NCBI RefSeq assembly: GCF_001012825.1
Contig: NZ_LCZJ02000026.1
Location: 98,761-162,760, forward strand
Reading direction: 5' to 3'
DNA length: 64,000 nt
From: Paenibacillus etheri
GTDB taxonomy: Bacteria > Bacillota > Bacilli > Paenibacillales > Paenibacillaceae
The position numbers and the translations under genes are program-made. The notes under the pieces are model-generated. The model saw only the letters and a program-made list of their open reading frames with translations, made no database searches and was not told the DNA's origin. Positions 1 through 8,736 of the stretch are shown here, in pieces. Within the stretch, counting starts at the first letter, position 1, and each line of letters begins with the position of its first letter.

Positions 1-47
1 GTTTGCATTTCTGACGCATTCTATAGCATCAATTTCGACACGTCTTT

Positions 48-1379
48 TCAATCTTTATCTGACTCAACAGACAACAGATTATCCTTTTGCAGTGAGGTAC
101 CACGTTCCTTATGATTACGGAGCCTTGCAGAATGAGTATCACTTAACATCCCAGCAGTCAAAACCGCATTTTCGCCAAATTTATTGCGAAGCATATCCAT
201 GGCCTTAGTCAGTGACTCTTTCTTAGGCTGCCGTTCGTAATCGAACAAATCAAGCTGAATTGCAGAATCCTCTTTAGCAATCAATCCTTGCAAGGTCACA
301 CCAAGCAGCCGTACGGGCTTCTCGCCATTCCAATGTCGAACATACAGGTCACAGACTGACTTGTAGATATCCTCTCCACTCTCTGAGGGCGCCTCAAGCT
401 GACGCGAACGAGTAATTGTCTTCATATCCGGCGTCCGAATGGTAAGCTGCACACCCGAAGCCACAAGCCCTTGCTTTCGCAAGCGCCGCGCTACCTGATC
501 ACTTAGATTCAGCAAAATGGGGCGTACCTCAGCAAGGCCAATAACATCCCGCGGCAGTGTAGTAGTGTGTCCGATCGACTTACTCTGCTCCCGCTCAGGA
601 TTTACTATCCCATGATCGATGCCATTACCTGCACGCTTTAGCCATGAGCCCATAACTCCAAAATTCTCAACCAGCATTTTCTCATCTGCCGCTGCTAACT
701 GACCAATACTGTAAATACCCAGTTTACGAAGCTTTTCTGCTGTTTTCCCGCCAATGCCGAACATTTCATTACATGGCTTGTCCCATAAAATCTTAGGTAC
801 ATCTCGCAACCGTAGTACTGATATGCCATTTGGCTTTTTTAAATCCGAGGCCATCTTCGCCAGCAGCTTATTTGGAGCAATACCAATGGAGCATGGCAAG
901 CCCAATTCCTCCATTATACGGCGCTGAATGGTTTCCGCAATTTCCATCGGCGTACCGAATTGTCGAGAGCCGGTTATATCTAAGTAACATTCATCTATCG
1001 ACACTGCTTCCAATAATGGTGTATAGCTATAAGCAATCTGCATAAACGCATTAGAATATTTGCGGTATAAATGGAAGTCCGGCTTAATAACGATAAGCGA
1101 TGGACAAATACGAAGCGCCTTCTGAACCTGCATCCCCGTCGAGATCCCCAATCTGCGGGCGACATACGAACAAGTAACAATGATCCCTTTCCGTAATTCC
1201 ACACTACCCGCAACCGCAGTAGCCTTACCTCTGAATTGGTCCGGATCCTCTGCCTCATGCACCGAGCAATAAAAAGCATTCATATCCACATGCAGGATGA
1301 CCCTGCCACTCGTTGGATAATACTGATTAACATTATGCACAATATCTACCTTCTTATCCTCAGGGTCTCTATTGTCCAA
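48..1379 (-). CDS. dinB: DNA polymerase IV (Y-family, translesion)
   Basis: Y-family translesion polymerase, 443 residues, which copies past damaged template bases. The N-terminal catalytic motif HVDMNAFYCSVHEAEDP (near residue 30) and the second acidic motif SIDECYLDITG (near 126) carry the metal-binding Asp and Glu residues. The GIGGKTAEKLRKLGI helix-hairpin-helix thumb and a little-finger domain follow. The start is a TTG preceded by GAGAGG at about 9 nt. The C-terminal tail beyond the little finger is longer than in minimal DinB and contains a QLDLF sequence (near residue 375) that looks like a sliding-clamp-binding peptide. The gene is monocistronic here and diverges from cimA. I see no LexA box I would defend. 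Confidence 0.95.
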   Translation of the reverse strand: MDNRDPEDKKVDIVHNVNQYYPTSGRVILHVDMNAFYCSVHEAEDPDQFRGKATAVAGSVELRKGIIVTCSYVARRLGISTGMQVQKALRICPSLIVIKPDFHLYRKYSNAFMQIAYSYTPLLEAVSIDECYLDITGSRQFGTPMEIAETIQRRIMEELGLPCSIGIAPNKLLAKMASDLKKPNGISVLRLRDVPKILWDKPCNEMFGIGGKTAEKLRKLGIYSIGQLAAADEKMLVENFGVMGSWLKRAGNGIDHGIVNPEREQSKSIGHTTTLPRDVIGLAEVRPILLNLSDQVARRLRKQGLVASGVQLTIRTPDMKTITRSRQLEAPSESGEDIYKSVCDLYVRHWNGEKPVRLLGVTLQGLIAKEDSAIQLDLFDYERQPKKESLTKAMDMLRNKFGENAVLTAGMLSDTHSARLRNHKERGTSLQKDNLLSVESDKD

Positions 1380-1457
1380 TTTAGAATACCTCTCCGCTGC
1401 GGTTAGGTCAACTTAAGAGGCTGTAAAGTTCTTTGTTACATTCCCGCGTAAAAATGC

Positions 1458-1463
1458 TATAAT
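1458..1463 (+). promoter_or_regulatory. Predicted -10 element of cimA
   Basis: A TATAAT hexamer lies about 95 bases before the cimA start. The upstream -35 is poor (TTACAT at 16 bp or TTGTTA at 19 bp). The leader of roughly 90 nt shows no riboswitch or T-box that I recognise. Confidence 0.5.
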
Positions 1464-1558
1464 ATATAAATTCATTTCCCTTGCCAATGCTTCCGATGTG
1501 AGTTTTGCACGAAGTGAATCCGGAAGACGAAGCTTACAAAACTTTTAGGAGGACACTC

Positions 1559-3178
1559 ATGTCTAAGTCCATCTCCATCTTCGATACTACATTACGCGAC
1601 GGCACCCAAGGTGAAGGCATCAGTCTGTCGGCTGACGACAAGCTGAAGATTGCCAAGAAGCTAGATGATCTGGGTGTGCACTATATTGAAGGTGGCATCC
1701 CGGGAAGCAACAATAAAGACATTGAATTTTTCAAAAGAGTCAAGGAGCTTCATCTGAACGCCAAAATCACAGCGTTCGGTAGCACACGGCGGAAGAATTC
1801 CTTGGCCGAAAACGATGACAATTTAAAACGCATGATTGATGCAGGGGTTCCTGCAGCTACACTCGTCGGAAAATCTTGGGATTTTCATGTACACACTGCA
1901 TTACAGACTACACTTGAGGAGAATCTCGCCATGATTGGCGACTCCATATCCTACTTGAAACGCAAAGGCCTTGAAGTGATTTTTGATGCCGAGCATTTCT
2001 TTGATGGATACAAGAACAATCCTGAATATGCAGCAGCCGTTCTGTCCAAAGCCCAGGAAGCTGGAGCAGATTGGCTTGTAATGTGCGATACCAACGGTGG
2101 AACGTTACCATTTGAAATTCATGAGATTGTTACCGCGCTGAACCAGCAACTCCCTGGAGCAAATCTCGGAATTCATACTCACAATGACTGTGAGCTGGCG
2201 GTAGCTAATACCCTTAGCGCCATCGGTGCTGGAGCACGGCAAGTTCAAGGCACCATCAATGGTTACGGTGAACGGTGCGGCAACGCCAACCTATGTTCCA
2301 TCATTCCTACCCTTCAGCTCAAAATGGGATACCACTGTATTCCTGGTGATTCTTTACCGCAGCTTACGAACACCGCACGTTATATTAGTGAAGTTGCCAA
2401 TGTTAATCTGCCGGTAAACCAACCTTATGTCGGAAATGCGGCTTTCGCACACAAAGGTGGGATCCACGTCTCCGCTATCATGCGTGATTCACGGACCTAT
2501 GAGCACATCGCTCCTGAGCTTGTTGGGAATAAACAACGTGTGCTGGTCTCTGAACTGGCTGGTCAGAGCAATGTGCTCTCCAAGGCGCAGGATATGGGTT
2601 TGAATTTGGACCCTAGCAGTGAGCAGGCTCGCCGGGTGATCGAAAAGATTAAAACGATGGAGCATCAAGGTTATCAATTTGAAGGTGCTGATGCCTCACT
2701 GGAGCTACTTCTTCGAGAAGCTACTGGCGAGATGAACGAAACCTTTACCTTTGAATCCTTCAAGATGTTAGTCGAAAAAACCGCAGAGCATCCAGTTGTA
2801 TCTGAAGCCTTCGTGAAACTGAAAGTTGGCAACGAGAACCTCTATACCGCTGCTGAGGGTAATGGTCCAGTCAACGCACTCGATAACGCCCTTCGTAAAG
2901 CATTGCAGACCTACTTCCCGCAATTGAAAGATATGCATCTATCCGACTATAAAGTCCGTGTGATAGATGAACAGGATCAGACTGCAGCGAAGGTACGGGT
3001 ATTGATTGAATCTAAGAACTTCACAGACACTTGGAGTACGGTTGGCGTCTCCGGTAACGTCATTGAAGCCAGCTGGGAAGCGCTTGTTGATAGTATGCGT
3101 TACGCACTTCTGAATCAACTCTCGATGGAAAATGAAAAGTCTGGCAGTAATGAACCTAGAGGCCTGATAAATCATTAA
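1559..3178 (+). CDS. cimA: (R)-citramalate synthase
   Basis: Condenses pyruvate and acetyl-CoA to (R)-citramalate, the threonine-independent entry to isoleucine synthesis. The protein has 539 residues. An HMGL-type TIM barrel opens with the signature FDTTLRDGTQGEG, and HTHNDCELAVANT gives the metal-binding histidines. The C-terminal LeuA dimer domain is present. The length and the VHYIEGGIPGSN segment match the long CimA type rather than 2-isopropylmalate synthase. The ATG at 1559 follows TAGGAGGACACTC; an in-frame GTG-type start further upstream lacks an SD. The gene stands alone between a TATAAT promoter and a strong terminator. Homocitrate synthase is the main alternative, but it is less likely. 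Confidence 0.92.
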   Translation: MSKSISIFDTTLRDGTQGEGISLSADDKLKIAKKLDDLGVHYIEGGIPGSNNKDIEFFKRVKELHLNAKITAFGSTRRKNSLAENDDNLKRMIDAGVPAATLVGKSWDFHVHTALQTTLEENLAMIGDSISYLKRKGLEVIFDAEHFFDGYKNNPEYAAAVLSKAQEAGADWLVMCDTNGGTLPFEIHEIVTALNQQLPGANLGIHTHNDCELAVANTLSAIGAGARQVQGTINGYGERCGNANLCSIIPTLQLKMGYHCIPGDSLPQLTNTARYISEVANVNLPVNQPYVGNAAFAHKGGIHVSAIMRDSRTYEHIAPELVGNKQRVLVSELAGQSNVLSKAQDMGLNLDPSSEQARRVIEKIKTMEHQGYQFEGADASLELLLREATGEMNETFTFESFKMLVEKTAEHPVVSEAFVKLKVGNENLYTAAEGNGPVNALDNALRKALQTYFPQLKDMHLSDYKVRVIDEQDQTAAKVRVLIESKNFTDTWSTVGVSGNVIEASWEALVDSMRYALLNQLSMENEKSGSNEPRGLINH

Positions 3179-3210
3179 TTCATACCTTTCATAAGCATCC
3201 ATATGACGAA

Positions 3211-3252
3211 GAACCCCCTTCAACAGTTTAACTGTAGTGAAGGGGGCCTTTT
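3211..3252 (+). terminator. Rho-independent terminator of cimA
   Basis: A near-perfect stem pairs ACCCCCTTCA with TGAAGGGGG around an inner AACAGTT/AACTGT stem, and CCTTTTAT follows. It can also serve the leftward thioredoxin gene. Confidence 0.85.
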
Positions 3253-3274
3253 ATAATTCTTAGGTGTAGATCCT

Positions 3275-3838
3275 TTATGATTCAGTAAGCTTGATAATTT
3301 TTTTCTCCAGCTCTTCCGGACTAAGAATGCCCAGAATGATCTCTGAGATCACTCCATTCTTGTCAATAAGCACGTTGGTAGGAAATACAGCTCCGTTATA
3401 TTTGCTGTACACCTCATCTTTCACATCAAACATAACCGGGAACACAAGACCGTATTTCTTGATGAAACGTTCTGCATTGGGTTTATAGTCCTGACTACTC
3501 ACATTAATACCGTAAATATCTAGAGCATCCTTATACTTAGTGGCCATGGCGTTAAGCTCTGGGGCCTCCTCCTTGCAGGGATCACACCATGAAGCCCAGA
3601 AATTAACGAGAACTGCCTTCTCTCGTGGTCCGTCAACTACATAGGTAGTTCCGTCCGTTCCTTGGAGTGAAAACGAAGGAGCGAGCAATCCAGCCTTAGG
3701 TCCTATTTTCATTGGCGGCTCATCTTGTTGTCCGAAAACAGCGGCAGCCTCCGGCTCACGATTATGCCATACTGCAAATACGGCTACACATACAATAAGA
3801 ATCACTATCGTGATATTCAATTTATTGACTGCTTTCAT
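3275..3838 (-). CDS. Membrane-anchored thioredoxin-like protein (TlpA/ResA type)
   Basis: Extracytoplasmic thiol-disulfide oxidoreductase of 187 residues. An uncleaved N-terminal membrane anchor (about residues 8-24) is followed by an AhpC/TSA-Redoxin fold. The active site is WASWCDPCKEE, a CxxC motif, with the typical VNFWASWC strand before it and a cis-Pro segment (GAVFPTNVLID) after it. ResA relatives reduce apocytochrome c; no ccs genes are nearby, so the substrate is unknown. The ATG follows AAGGAACAGATCCCT. The gene is monocistronic. Confidence 0.85.
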   Translation of the reverse strand: MKAVNKLNITIVILIVCVAVFAVWHNREPEAAAVFGQQDEPPMKIGPKAGLLAPSFSLQGTDGTTYVVDGPREKAVLVNFWASWCDPCKEEAPELNAMATKYKDALDIYGINVSSQDYKPNAERFIKKYGLVFPVMFDVKDEVYSKYNGAVFPTNVLIDKNGVISEIILGILSPEELEKKIIKLTES

Positions 3839-3979
3839 AGGGATCTGTTCCTTTTCGAATGGAATAGTTTTCTACTATTGTACCCTCATTAACTTCAATT
3901 TCAAACCATCCATTTTTTAGTCAAAAAGAAATATAAAGAATTATGTATAGCAAGAAACTTACACACATAATTTCATTCA

Positions 3980-4010
3980 AAAAAGAGGGTTTCGTCAGTG
4001 ACGAAACCCT
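3980..4010 (-). terminator. Leftward terminator inside the leader of the JAMM gene
   Basis: A perfect 11-bp stem (AGGGTTTCGTC / GACGAAACCCT) with a 3-nt loop is followed, on the minus strand only, by CTTTTTT. It therefore stops leftward transcripts. The nearest leftward genes are the amt operon, whose last stop codon lies at 4492, so transcripts ending here would be antisense to the whole 4034-4510 gene. Confidence 0.7.
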
Positions 4011-4033
4011 AATGAAGAGAGAGGGGCGAACAA

Positions 4034-4510
4034 ATGGCAGCATTACAGGGAAATGTTCAGCCTATAAGACTGAAATATTCCGTACAGCAAGCACTGGGGA
4101 AGCACCTGCTGTCCAGTTATCCACATGAAGCATGTGGAGTTCTGCTGGGCGCTGCCGCAGCGGGTGGCATGCTCATCGATACTTACGTACCTATGCGCAA
4201 CGTAGCGCCAGACCCGCTGCACACATTTACTCCCCACCCTGAAGAGTGGATTCATGTTCTTTACAATGAGCCGACACTCATCGGTTTATTTCATTCCCAT
4301 CCACATTCAGAACCTATACCTTCAGTCGCTGATTATAAAGGACTAGCAGCACTAGGACCTGAATTTAAGGTCTACCTTATTGGTTCTCCCAGAACTGGGG
4401 ATGGCTGCTCTCCATTTCTGAACGGATTCTATATTGAGCGGTATTCAAATGAACAAGGAAGACCTTTCCCTGAACTATCACAAGCCCCGCTTCACGTTCT
4501 ACTTAAATAA
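4034..4510 (+). CDS. JAMM/MPN (M67) family metalloprotease-like protein
   Basis: A 158-residue single-domain member of the Mov34/MPN/PAD-1 family. The zinc-binding JAMM motif is complete: HSHPHSEPIPSVAD gives H-x-H-x7-S-x2-D, and an upstream Glu lies in PHEACGVLL. Bacterial relatives cleave isopeptide-like bonds, for example from ubiquitin-like sulfur carriers; no ThiS/MoaD-like partner is visible here, so the substrate is unknown. The ATG follows GAGAGGGGCGAACAA. The 3' end overlaps the convergent exonuclease gene by 19 bp, and a hairpin sits in its leader. Confidence 0.85.
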   Translation: MAALQGNVQPIRLKYSVQQALGKHLLSSYPHEACGVLLGAAAAGGMLIDTYVPMRNVAPDPLHTFTPHPEEWIHVLYNEPTLIGLFHSHPHSEPIPSVADYKGLAALGPEFKVYLIGSPRTGDGCSPFLNGFYIERYSNEQGRPFPELSQAPLHVLLK

Positions 4511-5241
4511 GCATATAAATCGCCTAAGGTATCTACTTGGCCCCGCTCCGAGATTTCTCGAAGATAAGCTACCCACAGCTGGGCTGTCATTTTGGCATCT
4601 TCTAACGCATTGTGTCGTCCATGGATCGGAATTTCGTGGACATATAACAGCTCATCGAGCGTATAGTTAATTCGCTGCGGTTCGAGCCAACGTGCAAGCA
4701 TCATCGTGTCTAGCACCCGGTGTGTAAGCTGAACTTTAGAAGTTTTCCATAGCGCAGCATTAAGAAAAGCTTTATCATGCGAGCTTGCATGTGCCACCAG
4801 CACATTTTGCCCGACAAAGGACATGAAATTATGAAGACCATCTATTAAGGAGGGGGCGGATTGTGTCATTTCTTCCGTTATCCCTGTTAACCTCGTAATA
4901 TCATCTGGAATTGCAGTCTGACAATTTACCAAGGTATAAAAGCATTCATCTTCCTTAATTTCCTCTCCAACAACCTTAATTGCACCAAACGACATAATTT
5001 CATCCCCATGCTGATGAGAAAATCCCGTCGTCTCTAAATCAAATATAACCGTCTCCAATTCAGACAGCGGAGTACGTAGCACCTCAGGACGCCGCTTCTC
5101 ACGCATGAGAGATCGGATATAGGCCATTTGCTGGGCAGTCTGATGAGCAGTTTCTCCCCCTCTCATCGAAGCGATTGCCGACGGCATTCCGCCTTGTCTC
5201 AGGTTATTCCAGAATCCTCCATTCTTGTTCGGCTCCTTCAT
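4492..5241 (-). CDS. DEDDh 3'-5' exonuclease (DnaQ/PolC epsilon-like)
   Basis: A 249-residue exonuclease-domain protein. Motif I is VIFDLETTGF (Asp-x-Glu), a middle Asp lies in VAHASSHDKAFL, and HNALEDA gives the DEDDh His/Asp pair. There is no polymerase domain, so it is a stand-alone proofreading-like or RNA-processing nuclease. The ATG at 5241 forms an ATGA overlap with the stop of the upstream nucleotidyltransferase and has AAAGGTGG 8 nt before it, so the two are translationally coupled. It is the third gene of the ammonium-transporter operon. Pairing of a DUF294 protein with a DnaQ-like nuclease recurs in other bacteria, but the biochemical link is not known to me. Confidence 0.88.
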   Translation of the reverse strand: MKEPNKNGGFWNNLRQGGMPSAIASMRGGETAHQTAQQMAYIRSLMREKRRPEVLRTPLSELETVIFDLETTGFSHQHGDEIMSFGAIKVVGEEIKEDECFYTLVNCQTAIPDDITRLTGITEEMTQSAPSLIDGLHNFMSFVGQNVLVAHASSHDKAFLNAALWKTSKVQLTHRVLDTMMLARWLEPQRINYTLDELLYVHEIPIHGRHNALEDAKMTAQLWVAYLREISERGQVDTLGDLYAYLSRT

Positions 5242-6320
5242 GTTCGCCACCTTTCCGCTGAGCGGAGCTGACGCTGCAATGCCCGATGAAGGCGTCTAAC
5301 AAGCAGCAGACTTTCACGCAACTCAGACAACAGCTGCTTATTCTTCAGTTCACTCTCAGCAATATAATCACTGCTGATTAACAAGCCATTCTGGACACTA
5401 AATGGCGTGTTCACTCGCATCCGTGTTGCCAACAAGAAAGCTCGCCGAATATCATCCAAATGTTGATATTTCTGAAGCCTTTCAAGCTCTTCAATTCGGT
5501 CTAAGGTCGAGCTAGCTCTAATACCATGCAATAACGATAAGCGTCTAACAAAGTTCACTAACGGGATATAGACTCCATACTTAATGTCAAATCCACCTGC
5601 GTAATCCCCAAAGCGTTCTGTCAACACCTGTCCCAGCAGATTTAAAGTCGCTTTATGCCGGACTGTATTACGAAGAACGGCCACAGACAACTCCTCATTG
5701 TCAATAAAACCTTCATAGAAAGACTCTTGCCACAACGATGATAACTCCGTACTTCCCGCAACATGGCGCATATCAGAAGAAATAATAAGATAACGGATAG
5801 GCTCCCATTCCAGCTGGGTTCTCCATTCTTTCAGCTGCACCATCCATTCAGATAATGTCTTCCGCCACATCTCTTGGGAACACATTATCTTACCTGCACA
5901 TTTCTCATACCCTACTTCCTCAAGCAGATCGGATAACATCGTTCCAAAAAATTCAAAATACCTATTCTTCTCTCCATCTGCTTCACCCTCAACGATCAAA
6001 CCATTATCCTGATCGCTCCACAGTGTAGCCTCCTGCCTCCCACTACTGCCAAACACAATAAAGGAATAAGCACAGGGAGGCGGGCCATAGCCCGCCTCTT
6101 TCATCTGCGCCTCACATATGAGTACTGCAGTCTGTGCAATAAGATCATGCATCGTATTCACACGGAACATCCATTCCTCAATTGGAATCACATTCAACTG
6201 TTCCAGAAGAATACTTTGGCAGGCAATTCGCCTCTCCCTAAGTTCCTGTGGCGAACCGGCTAAGACGATGGTTCTAAAGCTATCTTCATAATAATCATCT
6301 GTTAATTCCATCGAAGCCAC
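5238..6320 (-). CDS. DUF294 nucleotidyltransferase-like protein (GlnD-like domain)
   Basis: A 360-residue protein with a predicted nucleotidyltransferase fold. FGSSGRQEATLWSDQDNGLI matches the GS-x-x-R ... D-x-D pattern of the DUF294/GlnD (PII uridylyltransferase) group, and a C-terminal helical DUF294_C-like region follows. The CBS and cyclic-nucleotide domains often fused to this family are absent. It starts with GTG after GGGAGG at 8 nt. It lies 30 bp downstream of amt and overlaps the exonuclease by 4 bp. Being co-transcribed with an ammonium transporter suggests a role in nitrogen signalling, but no PII gene is present and this is inference. Confidence 0.82.
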   Translation of the reverse strand: MASMELTDDYYEDSFRTIVLAGSPQELRERRIACQSILLEQLNVIPIEEWMFRVNTMHDLIAQTAVLICEAQMKEAGYGPPPCAYSFIVFGSSGRQEATLWSDQDNGLIVEGEADGEKNRYFEFFGTMLSDLLEEVGYEKCAGKIMCSQEMWRKTLSEWMVQLKEWRTQLEWEPIRYLIISSDMRHVAGSTELSSLWQESFYEGFIDNEELSVAVLRNTVRHKATLNLLGQVLTERFGDYAGGFDIKYGVYIPLVNFVRRLSLLHGIRASSTLDRIEELERLQKYQHLDDIRRAFLLATRMRVNTPFSVQNGLLISSDYIAESELKNKQLLSELRESLLLVRRLHRALQRQLRSAERWRT

Positions 6321-6350
6321 ACAGTCCGCCTCCCTATCTGAGGATTAATA

Positions 6351-7745
6351 TTATTGTTTAAGGGTTTTGGATTCTGATTCTGCGATTAATTTCATTTGTT
6401 CAGGGTATCCGTAAGTACCATGCTCACTGATATCCAGACCCATCAATTCTTCTTCTTCCGTAACACGAAGTCCTGTAGTTACCTTCATTACATACAAGAT
6501 GATGAAGGAAAGCACAGCTACGAATGCAAATGTTCCAACTACTCCTAACACTTGAACACCCAGTTGGTGGAAACCGCCACCGTAAAATAATCCAGCTTCC
6601 CCTACCAAACCGCCTTTAGCAATAAGATCCGGTGCTGCGAATAGACCTGTGGAAACCGCACCCCACATTCCCGCAATACCATGGACCGAGAAAGCATAGA
6701 TCGGATCGTCAAGTCCTGCACGTTCCAGCCATTGGGAAGTCATGAATGTGAATGCACCAGCTACTAATCCAATAATAATCGCTGCCCATGGTTCAACATA
6801 AGCACATGCTCCAGTGATCGCAACCAGTGCAGCTAGAACGCCATTCAGCATTGCAGGAATATCAGATTTACCAAAATACAACCAAGAAGCAATCAACGCC
6901 GCCAAGCCGCCTGCTGCTGCTGCGATATTCGTGGTTAATGCTACGTGACCGAAGAAACCTCCCATTGGGGACAGAGCACTACCTGGATTGAATCCGAACC
7001 AACCAAACCAGAGGATAATCACACCGAGTACAGTGAATACTTGGTTATGACCTGGAATAATAACTGGTTTACCTTCTTTATTAAACTTACCAAGTCTTGG
7101 CTTAAGCAATATGGTAGCTACTACTGCTGCAGTCGCACCTGTAAGATGGACAACTGTAGAACCTGCATAATCTTGCATTCCCAGCTCAGCCAACCAACCG
7201 CCGCCCCATACCCAGTGCGCTACGACAGGATAAATTACGATTGAGAATAAAATTCCGAAAATAATGTACACACTGATCTTCGCACGTTCTGCCATGCCTC
7301 CAGATACGATAGCTAAGGAAACTGCTGCAAAGGCCATTTGGAACAAAAATTTAACATTTAAAGTAACATCAGAAAATACAAGTGATTCAAATGAAGATGC
7401 CGTTGAATCTCCGCCAAATAAGAAGCCTGTAGTACCGAAGAAGCCATTACCATTACCGAAGCCAAGTCCAAAGCCAACGGCCCAGAAACAAACACTCGCA
7501 ATGGCTAGTGTCAGTACCGTCTTACCGGCTACGTGACCCGCATTCTTCATTCGAACTGAACCTGCTTCAAGCATCGCGAACCCTGCTTGCATAAAGAAGA
7601 CTAAGATGAATGCCAAGAAGGTAAACGCTGTGTCCAGCCCGACCTGCAAATCTGCGTTTGTCGGACCATCCGCCGCAAAAGCACTTACCGGATAAACCAT
7701 CAGCGTAATCATGGCTAGTAACATCATCAACCATTTCTTTTTCAT
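6351..7745 (-). CDS. amt: Ammonium transporter (Amt/MEP/Rh)
   Basis: Integral membrane ammonium channel of 464 residues. A cleavable-looking N-terminal signal peptide ending near AFAAD is followed by about eleven helices. Family signatures are visible: DTAFTFLAFILVFFMQAGFA, the conserved VVHLTGA segment with a pore His, and SVHGIAGMWGA with the second pore His. The cytosolic tail is short. The ATG is preceded by a GGGGGAGTGGGG SD. It is first in a three-gene leftward operon, and the usual partner glnK/glnB is replaced by a GlnD-like nucleotidyltransferase. A perfect GlnR/TnrA operator lies just downstream of its promoter. Confidence 0.96.
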   Translation of the reverse strand: MKKKWLMMLLAMITLMVYPVSAFAADGPTNADLQVGLDTAFTFLAFILVFFMQAGFAMLEAGSVRMKNAGHVAGKTVLTLAIASVCFWAVGFGLGFGNGNGFFGTTGFLFGGDSTASSFESLVFSDVTLNVKFLFQMAFAAVSLAIVSGGMAERAKISVYIIFGILFSIVIYPVVAHWVWGGGWLAELGMQDYAGSTVVHLTGATAAVVATILLKPRLGKFNKEGKPVIIPGHNQVFTVLGVIILWFGWFGFNPGSALSPMGGFFGHVALTTNIAAAAGGLAALIASWLYFGKSDIPAMLNGVLAALVAITGACAYVEPWAAIIIGLVAGAFTFMTSQWLERAGLDDPIYAFSVHGIAGMWGAVSTGLFAAPDLIAKGGLVGEAGLFYGGGFHQLGVQVLGVVGTFAFVAVLSFIILYVMKVTTGLRVTEEEELMGLDISEHGTYGYPEQMKLIAESESKTLKQ

Positions 7746-7764
7746 TTTTACCCCACTCCCCCAA

Positions 7765-7781
7765 TGTTATATTTTCTAACA
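7765..7781 (-). promoter_or_regulatory. GlnR/TnrA operator in the amt leader
   Basis: The 17-mer TGTTAGAAAATATAACA (minus strand) fits every fixed position of the Bacillus consensus TGTNANAWWWTMTNACA. It lies at about +16 to +32 relative to the predicted start site, a position expected for repression (by GlnR, or TnrA if present) rather than activation. Confidence 0.85.
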
Positions 7782-7802
7782 AAGCGTGAAACTCTTAATG
7801 TC

Positions 7803-7832
7803 ATTATAATCAGAAGTCAGGTAAATTGACAA
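7803..7832 (-). promoter_or_regulatory. SigA promoter of the amt operon
   Basis: On the minus strand TTGTCA (7827-7832) and a perfect TATAAT (7803-7808) are separated by 18 bp, with a predicted start near 7796. The rest of the 520-bp gap up to 8266 holds only weak signals: a 17-bp inverted repeat ATACTTTATGAAAGTAT near 8125 and a poor promoter for the MerR gene. Confidence 0.8.
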
Positions 7833-8266
7833 GACTATTTTGGAGAATGTTTTTAATTTATTTTCATTAAGCTCACAAAATATCCTTAGTACACTTGGAC
7901 TATCTAAGTATCTCAGACCTATTCAGCTATAGATTCATTGAAATAACTACGTGAACACACACTCTAATATTACTTTTTATAGAATTTTCTTTATTAAACA
8001 CCCACGAAAACATAACAACAGATGTCATGTTTGTGGTCGGACTATACTTATGATCATAATCGGTTCAAATTTGATATCACGGGGAGTTTGAGTGTATTTT
8101 GAATTAACCTCTCTTTAATGCATATACTTTATGAAAGTATGACGTTTGACTGTATGGTTTCCAGTTTGTTATCATTACAGATAGCATAATAGAAACCACC
8201 AATATAGGAGACGACTACCTTTATGGTCAGTCGAATTCGATTAGTGAGGCGAGGTAGCATGGGGAT

Positions 8267-8701
8267 ATGATTCTATATCGAATCGGAGAATTAGCTAAGG
8301 CTGCTCACATCAGTGAGCGTACCATTGATTATTACACGAAATTGGGATTAATCTCCCCAGAGTCAAGAAGCACCAAAAATTACCGACTATACAGTCATGA
8401 AACCTTGGTCGCCTTAGAACGTATTAATCAATTAAAGCATGACAAGTATTCATTGGAAGAAATCAAATCCATGATGAGCAAATGGAGCGAGGCTACTCCT
8501 GAAACTGACGTATCTGATAAATTGGTCGAGCTAGAGCAGCATATGCAACGACTAGAACGTGAAGTAAAGGCACTTGAACCAATTATAAGCGGTCTGAAGC
8601 CTGGACAGGCCAGACGCGCGCTCTCTAACCTACTCCCTCAAGGAGTGGCCTGCATGGAGGCGATTCGGCTTCTATTGCTTACGCAAGGACCGCCAATGTA
8701 A
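8267..8701 (+). CDS. MerR family transcriptional regulator
   Basis: A 144-residue regulator. The N-terminal winged HTH (YRIGELAKAAHISERTIDYYTKLGL, residues about 4-28) is typical of MerR proteins, and a long dimerisation coiled coil follows (about residues 85-110). The C-terminal region has only one Cys, so metal or redox sensing of the classical kind is unlikely and no effector can be named. It is followed 35 bp later by the YugP-type protease in the same direction. The SD is weak for this start (GAGG at 12 nt). Confidence 0.85.
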   Translation: MILYRIGELAKAAHISERTIDYYTKLGLISPESRSTKNYRLYSHETLVALERINQLKHDKYSLEEIKSMMSKWSEATPETDVSDKLVELEQHMQRLEREVKALEPIISGLKPGQARRALSNLLPQGVACMEAIRLLLLTQGPPM

Positions 8702-8736
8702 ATACCATATTTACAATACAGTGGAGGAATGCAGCT

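Noticed and set aside
3943-4128. A 61-codon rightward frame over the JAMM gene start
   Set aside because: It runs through the perfect terminator hairpin and overlaps the JAMM gene in another frame, without an SD.
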